Part shown: one piece after another, positions 17,668 through 26,630 of the stretch
How positions within the stretch are numbered: the stretch's first letter is position 1
Layout of the letters: every line of letters begins with the position of its first letter
Assembly (NCBI RefSeq): GCF_000219805.1
Contig: NC_015759.1
Span: 744,001-808,000 of the forward strand
Length of the DNA stretch: 64,000 bases
Reading direction: 5' to 3'
From: Weissella koreensis KACC 15510
Lineage (GTDB): Bacteria > Bacillota > Bacilli > Lactobacillales > Lactobacillaceae
Notes under the pieces: generated by a model
Database searches by the model: none
What the model saw: only the letters and a program-made list of their open reading frames with translations
What the model was told of the DNA's origin: nothing
Translations under genes and position numbers: made by a program

Positions 17668-18627
17668 ATGCGTTATATCGTTACTGGTGCCGATGGAAAA
17701 TTAGCAGGTCGTGTTGCCGAAATTATGTTGAAAAACGTTAGTGGTGATCAACTTACTTTCACTTGTTATGACATGAACCGTCTTCCTGCTGATAAATTAA
17801 AACGTTGGCAAGATGCTGGTGTTCGCGTTGTTGAAGCTGATTATAATGATAAAGAATCATTAGTAAAAGCTTTTGCTGATGGAGATCGACTCTTCTTAAT
17901 CTCTGGATTAGATGTTGGTAAGCGTGTTCAACAACACAAAAATGCAATTGATGCAGCAATTGAAAATGGCGTTCAACATATCACATATACTTCATTCGTT
18001 GGAGCTACGGATCCAGCTTATGAACATGTCTTTGTAACTCCAGACCATACTGCTACTGAAGAATACCTTGAATCTACTGGGATTCAATATGCCGCCCTTC
18101 GAAACAATCTCTATCTTGAAACATTCATGACAATGCGCGCCATGCTTGCATTTATGTCTGATGGACGTTGGGTTACAACTGCCGGTGAAGGTAAAGCAAC
18201 CCTAGTTCATAAGGATGATTGTGCCGCTGCCGCTGCCGCTGCTCTTCTTGGTAAAGGTGGAGACCGTAAAGTATTTAACATCGTTGGTTCACAAGCAATT
18301 TCAGTTCGTGAGCTTTGCGAAATCATCGCTAAACGCTCTGGTGTAGATCTTGAATATGTTCCCGCAACCCAAGAAGAATATTATTCATATCTTGAGAAAT
18401 TAAATATTCCTCATGACATGAGTGGTGACTTTTCAAAATCTCCTGCTCCATTCAGCGCTAATGATGTTGTAGATAACGATCAAGCTGTTGGTGATGGTTT
18501 GTTTAATGTCGAATCTAATGATATCGAATTCTTAACAGGTAACAAGCCTAAAACTGCCATGGATATTGCCGCTAATTTTGACTATATCTGGCGTGATAAC
18601 ATTACCAACTGGCGACAAATGAAGTAA
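17668..18627 (+). CDS. NmrA-type / atypical SDR NAD(P)H reductase (QorB-like)
   Basis: A 319-residue atypical short-chain dehydrogenase. The N-terminal dinucleotide motif is YIVTGADGKLAGRVAEIM; THTxY-type core is replaced by HITYTSFVGA near residue 100, as in NmrA-like and NAD(P)H:quinone reductase 2 (QorB-like) proteins. Domain two (about 170-319) gives the substrate side, with EGKATLVHKDD and NIVGSQAISVRELCEI. It probably reduces quinones or similar small molecules. The frame extends 15 codons further upstream, but AAAGAGG stands before the ATG at 17668. It is controlled by the divergent LysR by position. Confidence 0.82.
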   Translation: MRYIVTGADGKLAGRVAEIMLKNVSGDQLTFTCYDMNRLPADKLKRWQDAGVRVVEADYNDKESLVKAFADGDRLFLISGLDVGKRVQQHKNAIDAAIENGVQHITYTSFVGATDPAYEHVFVTPDHTATEEYLESTGIQYAALRNNLYLETFMTMRAMLAFMSDGRWVTTAGEGKATLVHKDDCAAAAAAALLGKGGDRKVFNIVGSQAISVRELCEIIAKRSGVDLEYVPATQEEYYSYLEKLNIPHDMSGDFSKSPAPFSANDVVDNDQAVGDGLFNVESNDIEFLTGNKPKTAMDIAANFDYIWRDNITNWRQMK

Positions 18628-18641
18628 TTCAATTAACCTTT

Positions 18642-18673
18642 AATGCTCATCAATTTAAAATTGATGGGCATTT
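18642..18673 (+). terminator. Terminator of the NmrA-type reductase gene
   Basis: A stem of about 14 bp (AATGCTCATCAATTT with its complement, one G-U pair) followed by TTTTT. Confidence 0.88.
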
Positions 18674-18832
18674 TTAATTACAATATATTTTAACTATATT
18701 CCAAGTAATTTAAAACATCAAATTAAGTTAATCAACCAAATATTATTAAAGTTATGATTACTCATATCTTACTTTTATATCAAATATAAAATTTTGTATT
18801 AATTTAAAAAATCATCCTGAAAAAAAATTTAA

Positions 18833-18848
18833 TGATTCACGTGAAACA
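18833..18848. other. parS: parS-like site (ParB/Spo0J binding)
   Basis: TGATTCACGTGAAACA differs from the bacterial consensus TGTTTCACGTGAAACA at one base. It is intergenic and about 18 kb from oriC, the region in which parS sites cluster. The ParB gene itself is not in the window. The remaining AT-rich sequence between 18674 and 18919 shows nothing else. Confidence 0.7.
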
Positions 18849-18919
18849 TTAAAAGCTTTATTTTCTATTTATTAAAAATTACTGCTATACTTATTTTTAA
18901 TATAAAAAAGGAGTGTTTT

Positions 18920-19579
18920 ATGGAATTTAATTTTATCATTAAACTATTATTATCTGTCGTTTTAGGTATAGCTATTGGCTTAGAGCGTCAAACTCGCTTT
19001 AAATCAGCTGGGGTTAGAACCCACGCTCTAGTTTCCTTGGGCGGCGCTTTAGTGATGATTATTTCAAAATATGGATTTATGGATCTTTTAAATCTAAATA
19101 ACATCGCTTTAGACCCATCACGAATTGCTGCTCAAGTTGTTAGTGGAATTGGATTTTTAGGGGCTGGACTAATCATTGTTAAAGGTGATAAGTTTCTCAG
19201 TGTCTCTGGTTTGACTACAGCCGCTGGTGTCTGGGTTACTTCTGGAATTGGAATGGCTGTTGGTGCAGATATGTATATCTTAGCAATTAGTGGTACTGTT
19301 ATTATTATTATCTTGCAATTGATTTTATATAAATTTAAAGATTTTAATCTTCATACTATCTACCATGTTCGTATGACCAGCTCTATCGATGATGAACAGG
19401 TCAATGAATATCTAAGCCAAATTAGATCAAATAAATTCAACCCAGTTATTGATGCAATCAAATTGGAGCACAAACAAATTAGTACTGAATTAACGGTGGT
19501 TCTATCAAATACTGATGATTTGATTGATCTAAAACAATCAATGCCAAATAACATTTTTATCGAAATTACTGGTGAATAA
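18920..19579 (+). CDS. MgtC/SapB family membrane protein
   Basis: A 219-residue MgtC-type protein. The N-terminal part has about five helices (residues 5-140) with the family signatures GIAIGLERQ, GVRTHALVSLG and VVSGIGFLGAGLI. The C-terminal soluble domain (about 145-219) is shortish and ACT-like by secondary structure pattern. The family is associated with magnesium limitation and with modulation of membrane ATPase, but the biochemical role is not settled. A single gene with GGAG ahead of the ATG, it ends at a terminator shared with the convergent oxidoreductase. Confidence 0.88.
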   Translation: MEFNFIIKLLLSVVLGIAIGLERQTRFKSAGVRTHALVSLGGALVMIISKYGFMDLLNLNNIALDPSRIAAQVVSGIGFLGAGLIIVKGDKFLSVSGLTTAAGVWVTSGIGMAVGADMYILAISGTVIIIILQLILYKFKDFNLHTIYHVRMTSSIDDEQVNEYLSQIRSNKFNPVIDAIKLEHKQISTELTVVLSNTDDLIDLKQSMPNNIFIEITGE

Positions 19580-19600
19580 TTCAGTTATTTATATCAAAAT

Positions 19601-19645
19601 AAAAAAACGTTAATCTTTAAATAATTAAGGGTTAACGTTTTTTTA
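19601..19645. terminator. Bidirectional terminator
   Basis: A stem AACGTTAATCTTTAA paired with its complement (two G-U pairs) flanked by seven A and seven T, between convergent genes. Confidence 0.9.
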
Positions 19646-19657
19646 GTTATTAGATAT

Positions 19658-20665
19658 TTATTTATCAAAACTTATGACAACTTTACCAGAAGTCCCACCG
19701 GCAGCTACTAATTGAAGAGCTTCTTGTGCTTGATCTAACGAAAAGACCCGTTCATCAATTGCAGGTACAATTTGACGATCTTCTATAATTTTTGTAATTG
19801 TCTTTAATTGTTGACCACTAGAGCGAACAAAAATAAAACGATATTCCACTCCATACTGCTTAGCTAATTTATCAAGCTTAGATCCCACCAAACTAAATAA
19901 TATTTGCTTCCATTTAGAAAGATCATGTTCCACAGCAAACTTTTTATTAGGTCCTCCAACCAGGCTTAATATCTTTCCACCTTTTTTCATAATTTTCATT
20001 TCACGTTCAATTTCTTTAACACCCAAAGTATCAATAACGTAATCAATTTCAGAAAGTATTTCCCAATAGTTTTCCTTCCTAAAATCTAAATACTGATCAG
20101 CTCCTAAATTCATAATGTGATTACGAGCTGCTTCATTCCCTGACACTATTACTTTTAATCCCATTGATTTTGCTAAAGGAACTGCAATTTGACCAAAACT
20201 ACCTGAGCCTCCTGGAATAAAAATAGTTTTTCCTGATTCAACTTTCAGCTCCTCATTCAAGGCTTGATATGCTGTCAATCCTGTTAGTGGAAACGCTACC
20301 GCCTGTTTCGCTGACAGATTACTTGGCGTATGCCAAATTGCATCTTCAGTAATAGAAACATATTCACTAAATGCCCCAATTTTATTTAGTGGTAAACGAC
20401 TATAAACTTGATCCCCAATCGCAAAATTTTTAACTTCAGATCCTACTTCAACGATTTTTCCGACAACTTCATTCCCAAGCGTTAAAGGCATCCGATAATT
20501 TTGAATTAACTTTACACTACCATTAATATTCATGATATCCAAAGGATTAACTGCTGCATATAAAGGAGCGATCATAACCTCATCTGGTTGTAAGCTAGGG
20601 CGATCAATTTCATTAATTTCAATTTTTATTTCTGAACTATTTTTCTTTATTTGTGCCGCTTTCAT
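19658..20665 (-). CDS. MDR family NADPH:quinone oxidoreductase-like protein
   Basis: A 335-residue medium-chain reductase of the quinone oxidoreductase class, without zinc ligands. The N-terminal GroES-like domain has LGNEVVGKIVEVGSEVKNFAIGDQVY; the Rossmann motif is FIPGGSGSFGQIAVPLAKSMG (about residues 146-166). It is the second gene of an operon: the tetR stop and this ATG are two bases apart, so the genes are coupled. The longer frame starts eight codons earlier inside tetR, but AGAGGA fits only this ATG. The operon promoter shares its operator with the hydrolase gene at 2549, suggesting both are responses to the same compound. Confidence 0.87.
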   Translation of the reverse strand: MKAAQIKKNSSEIKIEINEIDRPSLQPDEVMIAPLYAAVNPLDIMNINGSVKLIQNYRMPLTLGNEVVGKIVEVGSEVKNFAIGDQVYSRLPLNKIGAFSEYVSITEDAIWHTPSNLSAKQAVAFPLTGLTAYQALNEELKVESGKTIFIPGGSGSFGQIAVPLAKSMGLKVIVSGNEAARNHIMNLGADQYLDFRKENYWEILSEIDYVIDTLGVKEIEREMKIMKKGGKILSLVGGPNKKFAVEHDLSKWKQILFSLVGSKLDKLAKQYGVEYRFIFVRSSGQQLKTITKIIEDRQIVPAIDERVFSLDQAQEALQLVAAGGTSGKVVISFDK

Positions 20666-20667
20666 AT

Positions 20668-21261
20668 TTAATCCTCTATAGTTTTCCATGGCAATGTATC
20701 AATAATATCTTCAACGATCTTAGTTAATATTTCTGATTTTGTGTCTAATTTGATTGATACGCGAATTCCGATTAATGCTAATTGCAATCGATTAGCTAAT
20801 GTTTCAAGTGAAATAGATGGCATTAATTCATAAGTAGCCTTTTTTAAAATTTTCAATATTAAGTTTGTCTCTTGTTGCATATAATCATTAATAATTGCAT
20901 TAACATCTGGATCAACCTGTGCTAACTCAGTTGCTGAATTAACGATTAAACATCCTTTTGGTTGTTGTTCATCATGGGTTTTTAGAAAAAATGAAAACAC
21001 TTCATTTAATTTAGTTCTTAGATCCTTTGAATCAGTTACCACATCAATAAATTGTTCTTCTAGATATTGGTGATAATACTCCAAGACACGCAAGAAAAGA
21101 CTGTGTTTATCACCAAATGTAGTATAGATACTTCCTCGATTAATCTGCATCACATCTACTAATTCTTGCATCGATGTATTAGTATAACCTTGCTCCCAGA
21201 ATAAGTTCATAGCTTTTGTTAGCACATCATCTTGATTAAATTCTTTTACTCGACTCATCAT
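20668..21261 (-). CDS. TetR/AcrR family transcriptional regulator
   Basis: A 197-residue TetR regulator (196 from the second Met at 21258, which is better spaced from AGAGG). The helix-turn-helix is MQELVDVMQINRGSIYTTFGDK (about residues 30-51), and the C-terminal part is the usual all-helical ligand domain with GCLIVNSATE near residue 105, a pattern seen in the LmrA/YxaF-like subgroup. It is co-transcribed with a quinone oxidoreductase. Its promoter has the operator motif over the start region and is very probably self-repressed. The same promoter-operator is found 17.7 kb away before the hydrolase gene. Confidence 0.88.
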   Translation of the reverse strand: MMSRVKEFNQDDVLTKAMNLFWEQGYTNTSMQELVDVMQINRGSIYTTFGDKHSLFLRVLEYYHQYLEEQFIDVVTDSKDLRTKLNEVFSFFLKTHDEQQPKGCLIVNSATELAQVDPDVNAIINDYMQQETNLILKILKKATYELMPSISLETLANRLQLALIGIRVSIKLDTKSEILTKIVEDIIDTLPWKTIED

Positions 21262-21270
21262 GTCCTCTTT

Positions 21271-21315
21271 CTGGAATGTTCGTTCAATTATAAATCAGAC
21301 TCTCTAAATCGTCAA
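21271..21315 (-). promoter_or_regulatory. Promoter and TetR operator of the tetR-oxidoreductase operon
   Basis: Minus strand TTGACG (21310-21315), 17 bases, TATAAT (21287-21292), then the operator matching TTGAAYGAACRTTCCAGAAA in 21268-21287. The -35, spacer length, operator sequence and its distance to the -10 are the same as at 3591-3638. Confidence 0.8.
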
Positions 21316-21362
21316 TTTTTAATGCCTCATAATTTATATTATTTCATTTAACCGTTTAAAAA

Positions 21363-21402
21363 TACACCTATAAACATGCTTAAACGCTTGTTAAAAGATG
21401 TA
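21363..21402 (-). terminator. Probable terminator of rarA
   Basis: An imperfect 14-base stem (21363-21376 with 21389-21402, three weak pairs) followed on the minus strand by a T run, 44 bases after the rarA stop. Confidence 0.55.
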
Positions 21403-21445
21403 TAAGATTTGATATTAGATAAATATTATTCTTTTAATATGACTT

Positions 21446-22768
21446 TTATTTATCGTGTTGGTTATGCCAGTCTTTTATTTGAATTAATCTATCTTTAAAA
21501 CGTCCTTCTCTTCCCTTATTTGTAGGAATATAGTATTCATGACCTTCTAAAGAATCTGGCATAGTTTTCATAGTTGTTAATTTATCTTTAGCATAGTGTG
21601 CTAATTCGTAACCTTTACAATATCCTAAATCCTTCATAAATTTAGTTGGCGCATTTCTGATTTGTACTGGAACTGGTTCGTTTTTAGTTTGTTTAACATC
21701 TTTTGCTGCGGATAAACGGGCCTTATAAACTGCATTTGACTTTGGTGCCAATGATAAATAAGTAACTGCTTCAACTAAATGAACATCACACTCTGGCATC
21801 CCAATAAATTGACAAGCTTGAAAAACATTTACAGCAATGTTCAACGCATTAGTATCTGCTAAACCAATGTCTTCGCTTGCAAATATCAATAAGCGCCTCG
21901 CGATATAGATTGGATCCTCACCACCTTCAAGCATTCTTGATAACCAGTATATTGCAGCATCAACATCACTATTACGCATTGATTTATGTAGGGCTGAAAT
22001 AATATTATAATGTTCTTCCCCATTTTTATCATAAAGTACAAACTTTTTAGTAATTAATTGGCTTAAATTGTCCATGCTAATAGTAATAACGTTTTCATTT
22101 TTATCACCATTCAGCACTGCCATCTCTAACGTATTTAAGGCCATCCTAGCATCACCATCAGAAAAATTAGCAATTGTTCTCATTTCATCTTCGCCAATTT
22201 TAATTACCTGTTCCCCATAACCATTGGGGTTAACAACTGCATTTTTAATTAGTACTACAATATCCTCTTGTTGTAACTCTTTCAGAATAAATACTTTACA
22301 ACGTGATAGTAAGGCTGAATTGATTTCAAAAGATGGATTTTCCGTTGTTGCTCCAATTAAGGTAATGCTACCACGTTCAACATATGGTAGAAAAGCATCT
22401 TGCTGAGCCTTATTGAATCTATGAATTTCATCCACAAAAATCATGGTTTTTTGTCCTATTTCTCGATCTAATTCAGCCTGTTTCATAATCTTTTTAATAT
22501 TGCTAATGCTACTATCTACTGCACTAAATCTCAAAAAATTAGATTGTGTTTTTAGAGCTATAATTTCAGCTAATGTTGTTTTTCCAACTCCTGGTGGGCC
22601 CCAGAATATCATTGATGAAACCTGATCATTTTCGATGATTTCACGTAAAATTTTATCAGGCCCTAACAAATGACCTTGACCCACAAAATCGTCCAGGTTA
22701 CGTGGGCGAACTCTATTGGCCAAAGGCATATTTTCAAATTGATTAGCAAAAAGCGACCCTTGTTGCAT
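21446..22768 (-). CDS. rarA: Replication-associated recombination protein RarA (MgsA)
   Basis: A 440-residue AAA+ ATPase of the RarA/MgsA/WRNIP1 family, full length. Walker A is GPPGVGKT (residues 57-64), Walker B is FVDEIHRF (111-118), sensor 1 is IGATTENPSFEIN, and the arginine finger region follows at SALLSRC. The C-terminal part has the family-specific tetramerisation domain (IYWLSRMLEGGEDPIYIARRL). The protein acts at stalled replication forks with single-strand binding protein. It is divergent from a broken MerR gene and stands alone as a transcription unit. The ATG follows AAAGGAGG. Confidence 0.95.
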   Translation of the reverse strand: MQQGSLFANQFENMPLANRVRPRNLDDFVGQGHLLGPDKILREIIENDQVSSMIFWGPPGVGKTTLAEIIALKTQSNFLRFSAVDSSISNIKKIMKQAELDREIGQKTMIFVDEIHRFNKAQQDAFLPYVERGSITLIGATTENPSFEINSALLSRCKVFILKELQQEDIVVLIKNAVVNPNGYGEQVIKIGEDEMRTIANFSDGDARMALNTLEMAVLNGDKNENVITISMDNLSQLITKKFVLYDKNGEEHYNIISALHKSMRNSDVDAAIYWLSRMLEGGEDPIYIARRLLIFASEDIGLADTNALNIAVNVFQACQFIGMPECDVHLVEAVTYLSLAPKSNAVYKARLSAAKDVKQTKNEPVPVQIRNAPTKFMKDLGYCKGYELAHYAKDKLTTMKTMPDSLEGHEYYIPTNKGREGRFKDRLIQIKDWHNQHDK

Positions 22769-22858
22769 GAATAAAATACCTCCTTTAGATAAAATCGTTA
22801 TATACTAAATGATATTCTGTAACGTATGGTTACAGTCAAATGAGAGGACTTTATTAAT

Positions 22859-23677
22859 ATGTTAAAAATCAGTGAAATGGCCAAATTAGCTAACACTACC
22901 CGCCGCACCCTCATTTTTTATGACCAAATCAATATTTTCAAACCTGCACAAATTAGCAACGCTGGATACCGTTATTATGATTATAATCAACTATATGATC
23001 TTTTATTTATTTTAGGACTTCGTAGTTTAAACATATCTCTTGATGAAATAAAATTAATTAGGTCAGATTCACCAGCATCTACCACCTCTCAATTATTAAA
23101 TACCCAAATAAAAATAGACGATAAGATTACCGAACTTTTACGCATTAAAAAAGTTATTCGTAATAGAATTAACATTAAAAATTCAATTAATGTGAATGAA
23201 TTATATCAGCCCTTAATAGCTACTAGAGTCACCCATGTATTTTGATGTTCTCGTCAATCCGTTGACTGTACTGAAGAAGTTGCCCAACTATTTTCAGAAT
23301 TCTACAAGCAACTTGATTATTTAACAGTTATGGATACTAAACATTTGGGATTATTAACTAATCTATCGCTTGATAATCCCACTGGATACATGGATGCTTC
23401 ATTTCTAATTCTCAAAGAATCATCTAATGATGATAATAAAGTTTTGATGCCATTAATAGAAAAAGAAGCTGGTCAATATGCTAGCATTTTAGTAGAAAAT
23501 ACTACTGATGGTATTAATCTAGGTTTAAATAAATTAAAGCTATTCTGTCAAAATAAAAAAATTCAAACTGACGATCATTTATGGCAAATTAATTCAGATG
23601 ATACTTTGATTGAAAATGGGGCTTCTAAATATGGTTGGCTAGAATTTCGTACTATTAGCAATACAGAAAAAAATTAA
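22859..23677 (+). pseudogene. MerR family regulator split by an in-frame TGA
   Basis: The N-terminal part (22859-23242, 128 residues) is a MerR regulator: MLKISEMAKLANTTRRTLIFYDQ, wing SNAGYRYYDYNQ, and a dimer helix. A TGA at 23243-23245 stops it at codon 129. The same frame then stays open without interruption to the TAA at 23677, and codes for a plausible C-terminal effector domain (KHLGLLTNLS to GWLEFRTIS). So one point change, not a frameshift, breaks a gene that would code for about 272 residues. The only ATG in the second part (23330) lacks a ribosome binding site. Either a recent nonsense mutation, read-through, or a sequencing error. Confidence 0.8.
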
Positions 23678-23685
23678 ATAAAAAA

Positions 23686-23709
23686 TAGGACTATAAATTT
23701 ATAGTCCTA
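23686..23709. terminator. Bidirectional terminator
   Basis: A perfect 24-base palindrome (TAGGACTATAAA and its complement) with A run before and T-rich run after, between convergent genes. Confidence 0.88.
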
Positions 23710-23718
23710 CTTTATTAA

Positions 23719-26367
23719 TTATTTACGCTTTTTTTCTAATAAATATAATAGTGATAGCATACTAGTTAATACAATTGAAACTACTACACCCATCGTCAAC
23801 TTATTATTTGCTTCTGTCTGTGGTAAGTTTACACCTTGCATAACTTTATCTAGATCTGCCCCCGTTTTGGCGTTATTAATTCGATTAGTATAGTCTTGCT
23901 TCTGGTCCTTATCAAGATTATTCAAGTCATTTATCTCTTCAATCGCATTCTTCTTGTCGTCAGCTAGCTTATCTGCCGCTGCCTTCTCATCTGCAGCCTT
24001 CGCTGCATCTACGATCTTTGTGATTTCATCGGCTGCCTTAGCCCCATTTACTTGATCTATATAGTCTTGCTTCTGGTCCTTATCAAGATTATTCAAGTCG
24101 TTTATCTCTTCAATCGCATTCTTCTTGTCGTCAGCTAGCTTATCTGCCGCTGCCTTCTCATCTGCAGCCTTCGCTGCATCTACGATCTTTGTGATTTCAT
24201 CGGCTGTCTTAGCCCCATTTACTTGATCTATATAGTCTTGCTTCTGGTCCTTATCAAGATTATTCAAGTCGTTTATCTCTTCAATCGCATTCTTCTTGTC
24301 GTCAGCTAGCTTATCTGCCGCTGCCTTCTCATCTGCAGCCTTCGCTGCATCTACGATCTTTGTGATTTCATCGGCTGTCTTAGCCCCATTTACTTGATCT
24401 ATATAGTCTTGCTTCTGGTCCTTATCAAGATTATTCAAGTCGTTTATCTCTTCAATCGCATTCTTCTTGTCGTCAGCTAGCTTATCTGCCGCTGCCTTCT
24501 CATCTGCAGCCTTCGCTGCATCTACGATCTTTGTGATTTCATCGGCTGTCTTAGCCCCATTTACTTGATCTATATAGTCTTGCTTCTGGTCCTTATCAAG
24601 ATTATTCAAGTCGTTTATCTCTTCAATCGCATTCTTCTTGTCGTCAGCTAGCTTATCTGCCGCTGCCTTCTCATCTGCAGCCTTCGCTGCATCTACGATC
24701 TTTGTGATTTCATCGGCTGTCTTAGCCCCATTTACTTGATCTATATAGTCTTGCTTCTGGTCCTTATCAAGATTATTCAAGTCGTTTATCTCTTCAATCG
24801 CATTCTTCTTGTCGTCAGCTAGCTTATCTGCCGCTGCCTTCTCATCTGCAGCTTTCGCTGCATCTACGATCTTTGTGATTTCATCGGCTGTCTTGGCACT
24901 ATTAACTTGATCGATATATCCTTGCTTTGTCTCGTCATCCAAGTTTGGCAATGCCGTAATCTTTTCTATCGCGTCTTTCTTTTCTGCTGTTAAGTCATCG
25001 ACTTCTTGGTCGGCATTTCGCGCCTTTTCTAGAATATCGTTTACTTCACCTACTGTTTTAGCTCCATTTACTTGATCAACATATCCTTGCTTTTCTTCTG
25101 CAGTAAGATTATTCATATCATTAATTTCTGTTACTGCATTTGTTTTCGCGTCATCCAAGATCTTCTTATCTGCAGCTGTCGCTGCGTCCACGATCCCTGT
25201 AATTTCATCCGCTGTCTTGGCGCTATTAACTTGATCGATATATCCTTGCTTTGTTTCGTCATCTAAGTTTGGCAACGCTGTGATCTTTTCTATCGCATCT
25301 TGCTTTTCTGCTGTTAAGTCATCGACTTGTTCTTTTCCAATAAAGACATTACTTGATCCTGAACTATTTGTGAAAAGATCAACCGTGATAAAATTTGGAT
25401 TAGCCATCGTTCCAACGAACTTTTCAGTATTCACCTTACCATTATCCAAATTATCAGCTGTTTTAATTGTTACTGGCATCACCACAGTAGTGGATCCAAA
25501 TAATGATATATTAGCTATTTGATTAAATAAATCACCACCAGACTTCAAACCAGTCTTTGAAACTTCTAAGGCATCTATTGCTAATTTCTTCGGTACAGCT
25601 AAGGCCGTATTAGCCAAGCCGGAACTAAGTCCTCCAGTAAATGTCGTATTATTAACAGCCGTCTCCAATTGACTCAATGCAGTTACTAAATTATTAGCAA
25701 TAATTTCACTACTACCGGTCCCAATATCAGCTGATAAATATGTTCCATTATCTTGAATTGAGGTATTATAACTACCCGTTGTGGAATTCAAAGCTGTTTC
25801 AACTGCATCTAAAGCATTATTAACACCAGTCAAATCAGCATGTACTCCTGGATACAATCCTTGTAATCGATTAACTTCATTTACCAATGTATGAATTAAA
25901 TCCAAATTTGTTTTTAACAAAGCAAATTTATCCAGAGGGACAGTTATATTAGTTGTAACTTGAGCTGGCCCATTGGCAACAACTTTCCCTTGTAATTCAG
26001 TAGGAATCCCCAAAACCGCATATTTTTTATTATCACCTAATAGTGAAACATCAACGGCACTTCCCCCGCTGATTGTGAAATTAACATTATTATCTTGTGA
26101 GGGATCCAACCCACTTTGCGCACTCGTTCCGCTATTATTACTTGTATTAATATCAGAAAACAATTCACCATGGACAACTGCAGCCTCAATAGAATGACTA
26201 ATATTATTATTAAAGCCCAAAATATCATTAATTGGACCTACTGCCCCACTAGATCCAATGATCGCTCCTATCATTAAAGAAGCTACCCACATTTTTTTAG
26301 ATTTATATAGTTTTTTTCTAGTAATCCGATTTTCACCTACTACTAAATTTTCGAGAGTCTTTTTCAT
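23719..26367 (-). CDS. LPXTG surface protein with KxYKxGKxW signal and nine GA-like modules
   Basis: An 882-residue wall-anchored protein. The N terminus has the KxYKxGKxW-type export signal (KKLYKSKKMW, residues about 18-27; the usual Gly is Lys) followed by a hydrophobic helix. Residues about 60-345 form a Ser/Thr/Asn-rich, beta-type non-repeat region of unknown ligand. Nine three-helix modules of about 57 residues follow (about 347-846); the pattern AIEEINDLNNLDKDQKQDYI-DQVNGAKTADEI resembles the GA module of albumin-binding proteins. The C terminus is LPQTE, a hydrophobic helix and EKKRK. It probably presents an adhesin domain on a helical stalk; albumin binding is possible but not shown. 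In the accessory secretion sense, this signal type often goes with large Ser-rich adhesins, but no such locus is visible here. Confidence 0.88.
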   Translation of the reverse strand: MKKTLENLVVGENRITRKKLYKSKKMWVASLMIGAIIGSSGAVGPINDILGFNNNISHSIEAAVVHGELFSDINTSNNSGTSAQSGLDPSQDNNVNFTISGGSAVDVSLLGDNKKYAVLGIPTELQGKVVANGPAQVTTNITVPLDKFALLKTNLDLIHTLVNEVNRLQGLYPGVHADLTGVNNALDAVETALNSTTGSYNTSIQDNGTYLSADIGTGSSEIIANNLVTALSQLETAVNNTTFTGGLSSGLANTALAVPKKLAIDALEVSKTGLKSGGDLFNQIANISLFGSTTVVMPVTIKTADNLDNGKVNTEKFVGTMANPNFITVDLFTNSSGSSNVFIGKEQVDDLTAEKQDAIEKITALPNLDDETKQGYIDQVNSAKTADEITGIVDAATAADKKILDDAKTNAVTEINDMNNLTAEEKQGYVDQVNGAKTVGEVNDILEKARNADQEVDDLTAEKKDAIEKITALPNLDDETKQGYIDQVNSAKTADEITKIVDAAKAADEKAAADKLADDKKNAIEEINDLNNLDKDQKQDYIDQVNGAKTADEITKIVDAAKAADEKAAADKLADDKKNAIEEINDLNNLDKDQKQDYIDQVNGAKTADEITKIVDAAKAADEKAAADKLADDKKNAIEEINDLNNLDKDQKQDYIDQVNGAKTADEITKIVDAAKAADEKAAADKLADDKKNAIEEINDLNNLDKDQKQDYIDQVNGAKTADEITKIVDAAKAADEKAAADKLADDKKNAIEEINDLNNLDKDQKQDYIDQVNGAKAADEITKIVDAAKAADEKAAADKLADDKKNAIEEINDLNNLDKDQKQDYTNRINNAKTGADLDKVMQGVNLPQTEANNKLTMGVVVSIVLTSMLSLLYLLEKKRK
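23880..24822 (-). repeat. Six tandem 171-bp repeats encoding GA-like modules
   Basis: Six units with exact 171-bp spacing, differing at only a few bases over their whole length; the last unit diverges after its middle. Three older, divergent modules precede them. The near identity suggests recent expansion, and the array should be prone to length change by recombination. Confidence 0.95.
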
Positions 26368-26592
26368 AATTTATTTACCTCCAAGTTAGGAACATCCGTT
26401 AGTTGTATAGTCATTTATTTATAGATGTGAAAGCTTTTAGTATCAATTAATCCGAGATTTACCTATATTTTAACATATAAATTAAAATTTTTTAATCTTA
26501 TTTAAATCCACAAGCAATACTTTTTTAATAAAACATCATATATCCTTATCAAACCGGCTTTTTATCCTTTTTTGTTTATTGTAAATAAAAAA

Positions 26593-26620
26593 CGAAATGA
26601 AAATAAATATTTTCATTTCG
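26593..26620 (-). terminator. Terminator of the ankyrin protein gene
   Basis: A 13-bp perfect stem with a two-base loop followed on the minus strand by six T, ten bases beyond the stop. Confidence 0.88.
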
Positions 26621-26630
26621 TCATAATTTT

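Noticed and set aside
18920..19579. MgtC gene as part of an operon with a Mg2+ transporter
   Set aside because: No transporter gene is adjacent; the gene has its own leader and terminator.
23330..23677. Independent 115-residue gene
   Set aside because: It is in the same frame as the MerR fragment before it, the frame is open between them except for one TGA, and no ribosome binding site precedes its ATG.
9083..24822. Regular repeats as possible CRISPR arrays
   Set aside because: Units are 294 and 171 bp, contiguous without spacers, and stay in the reading frame of surface proteins.
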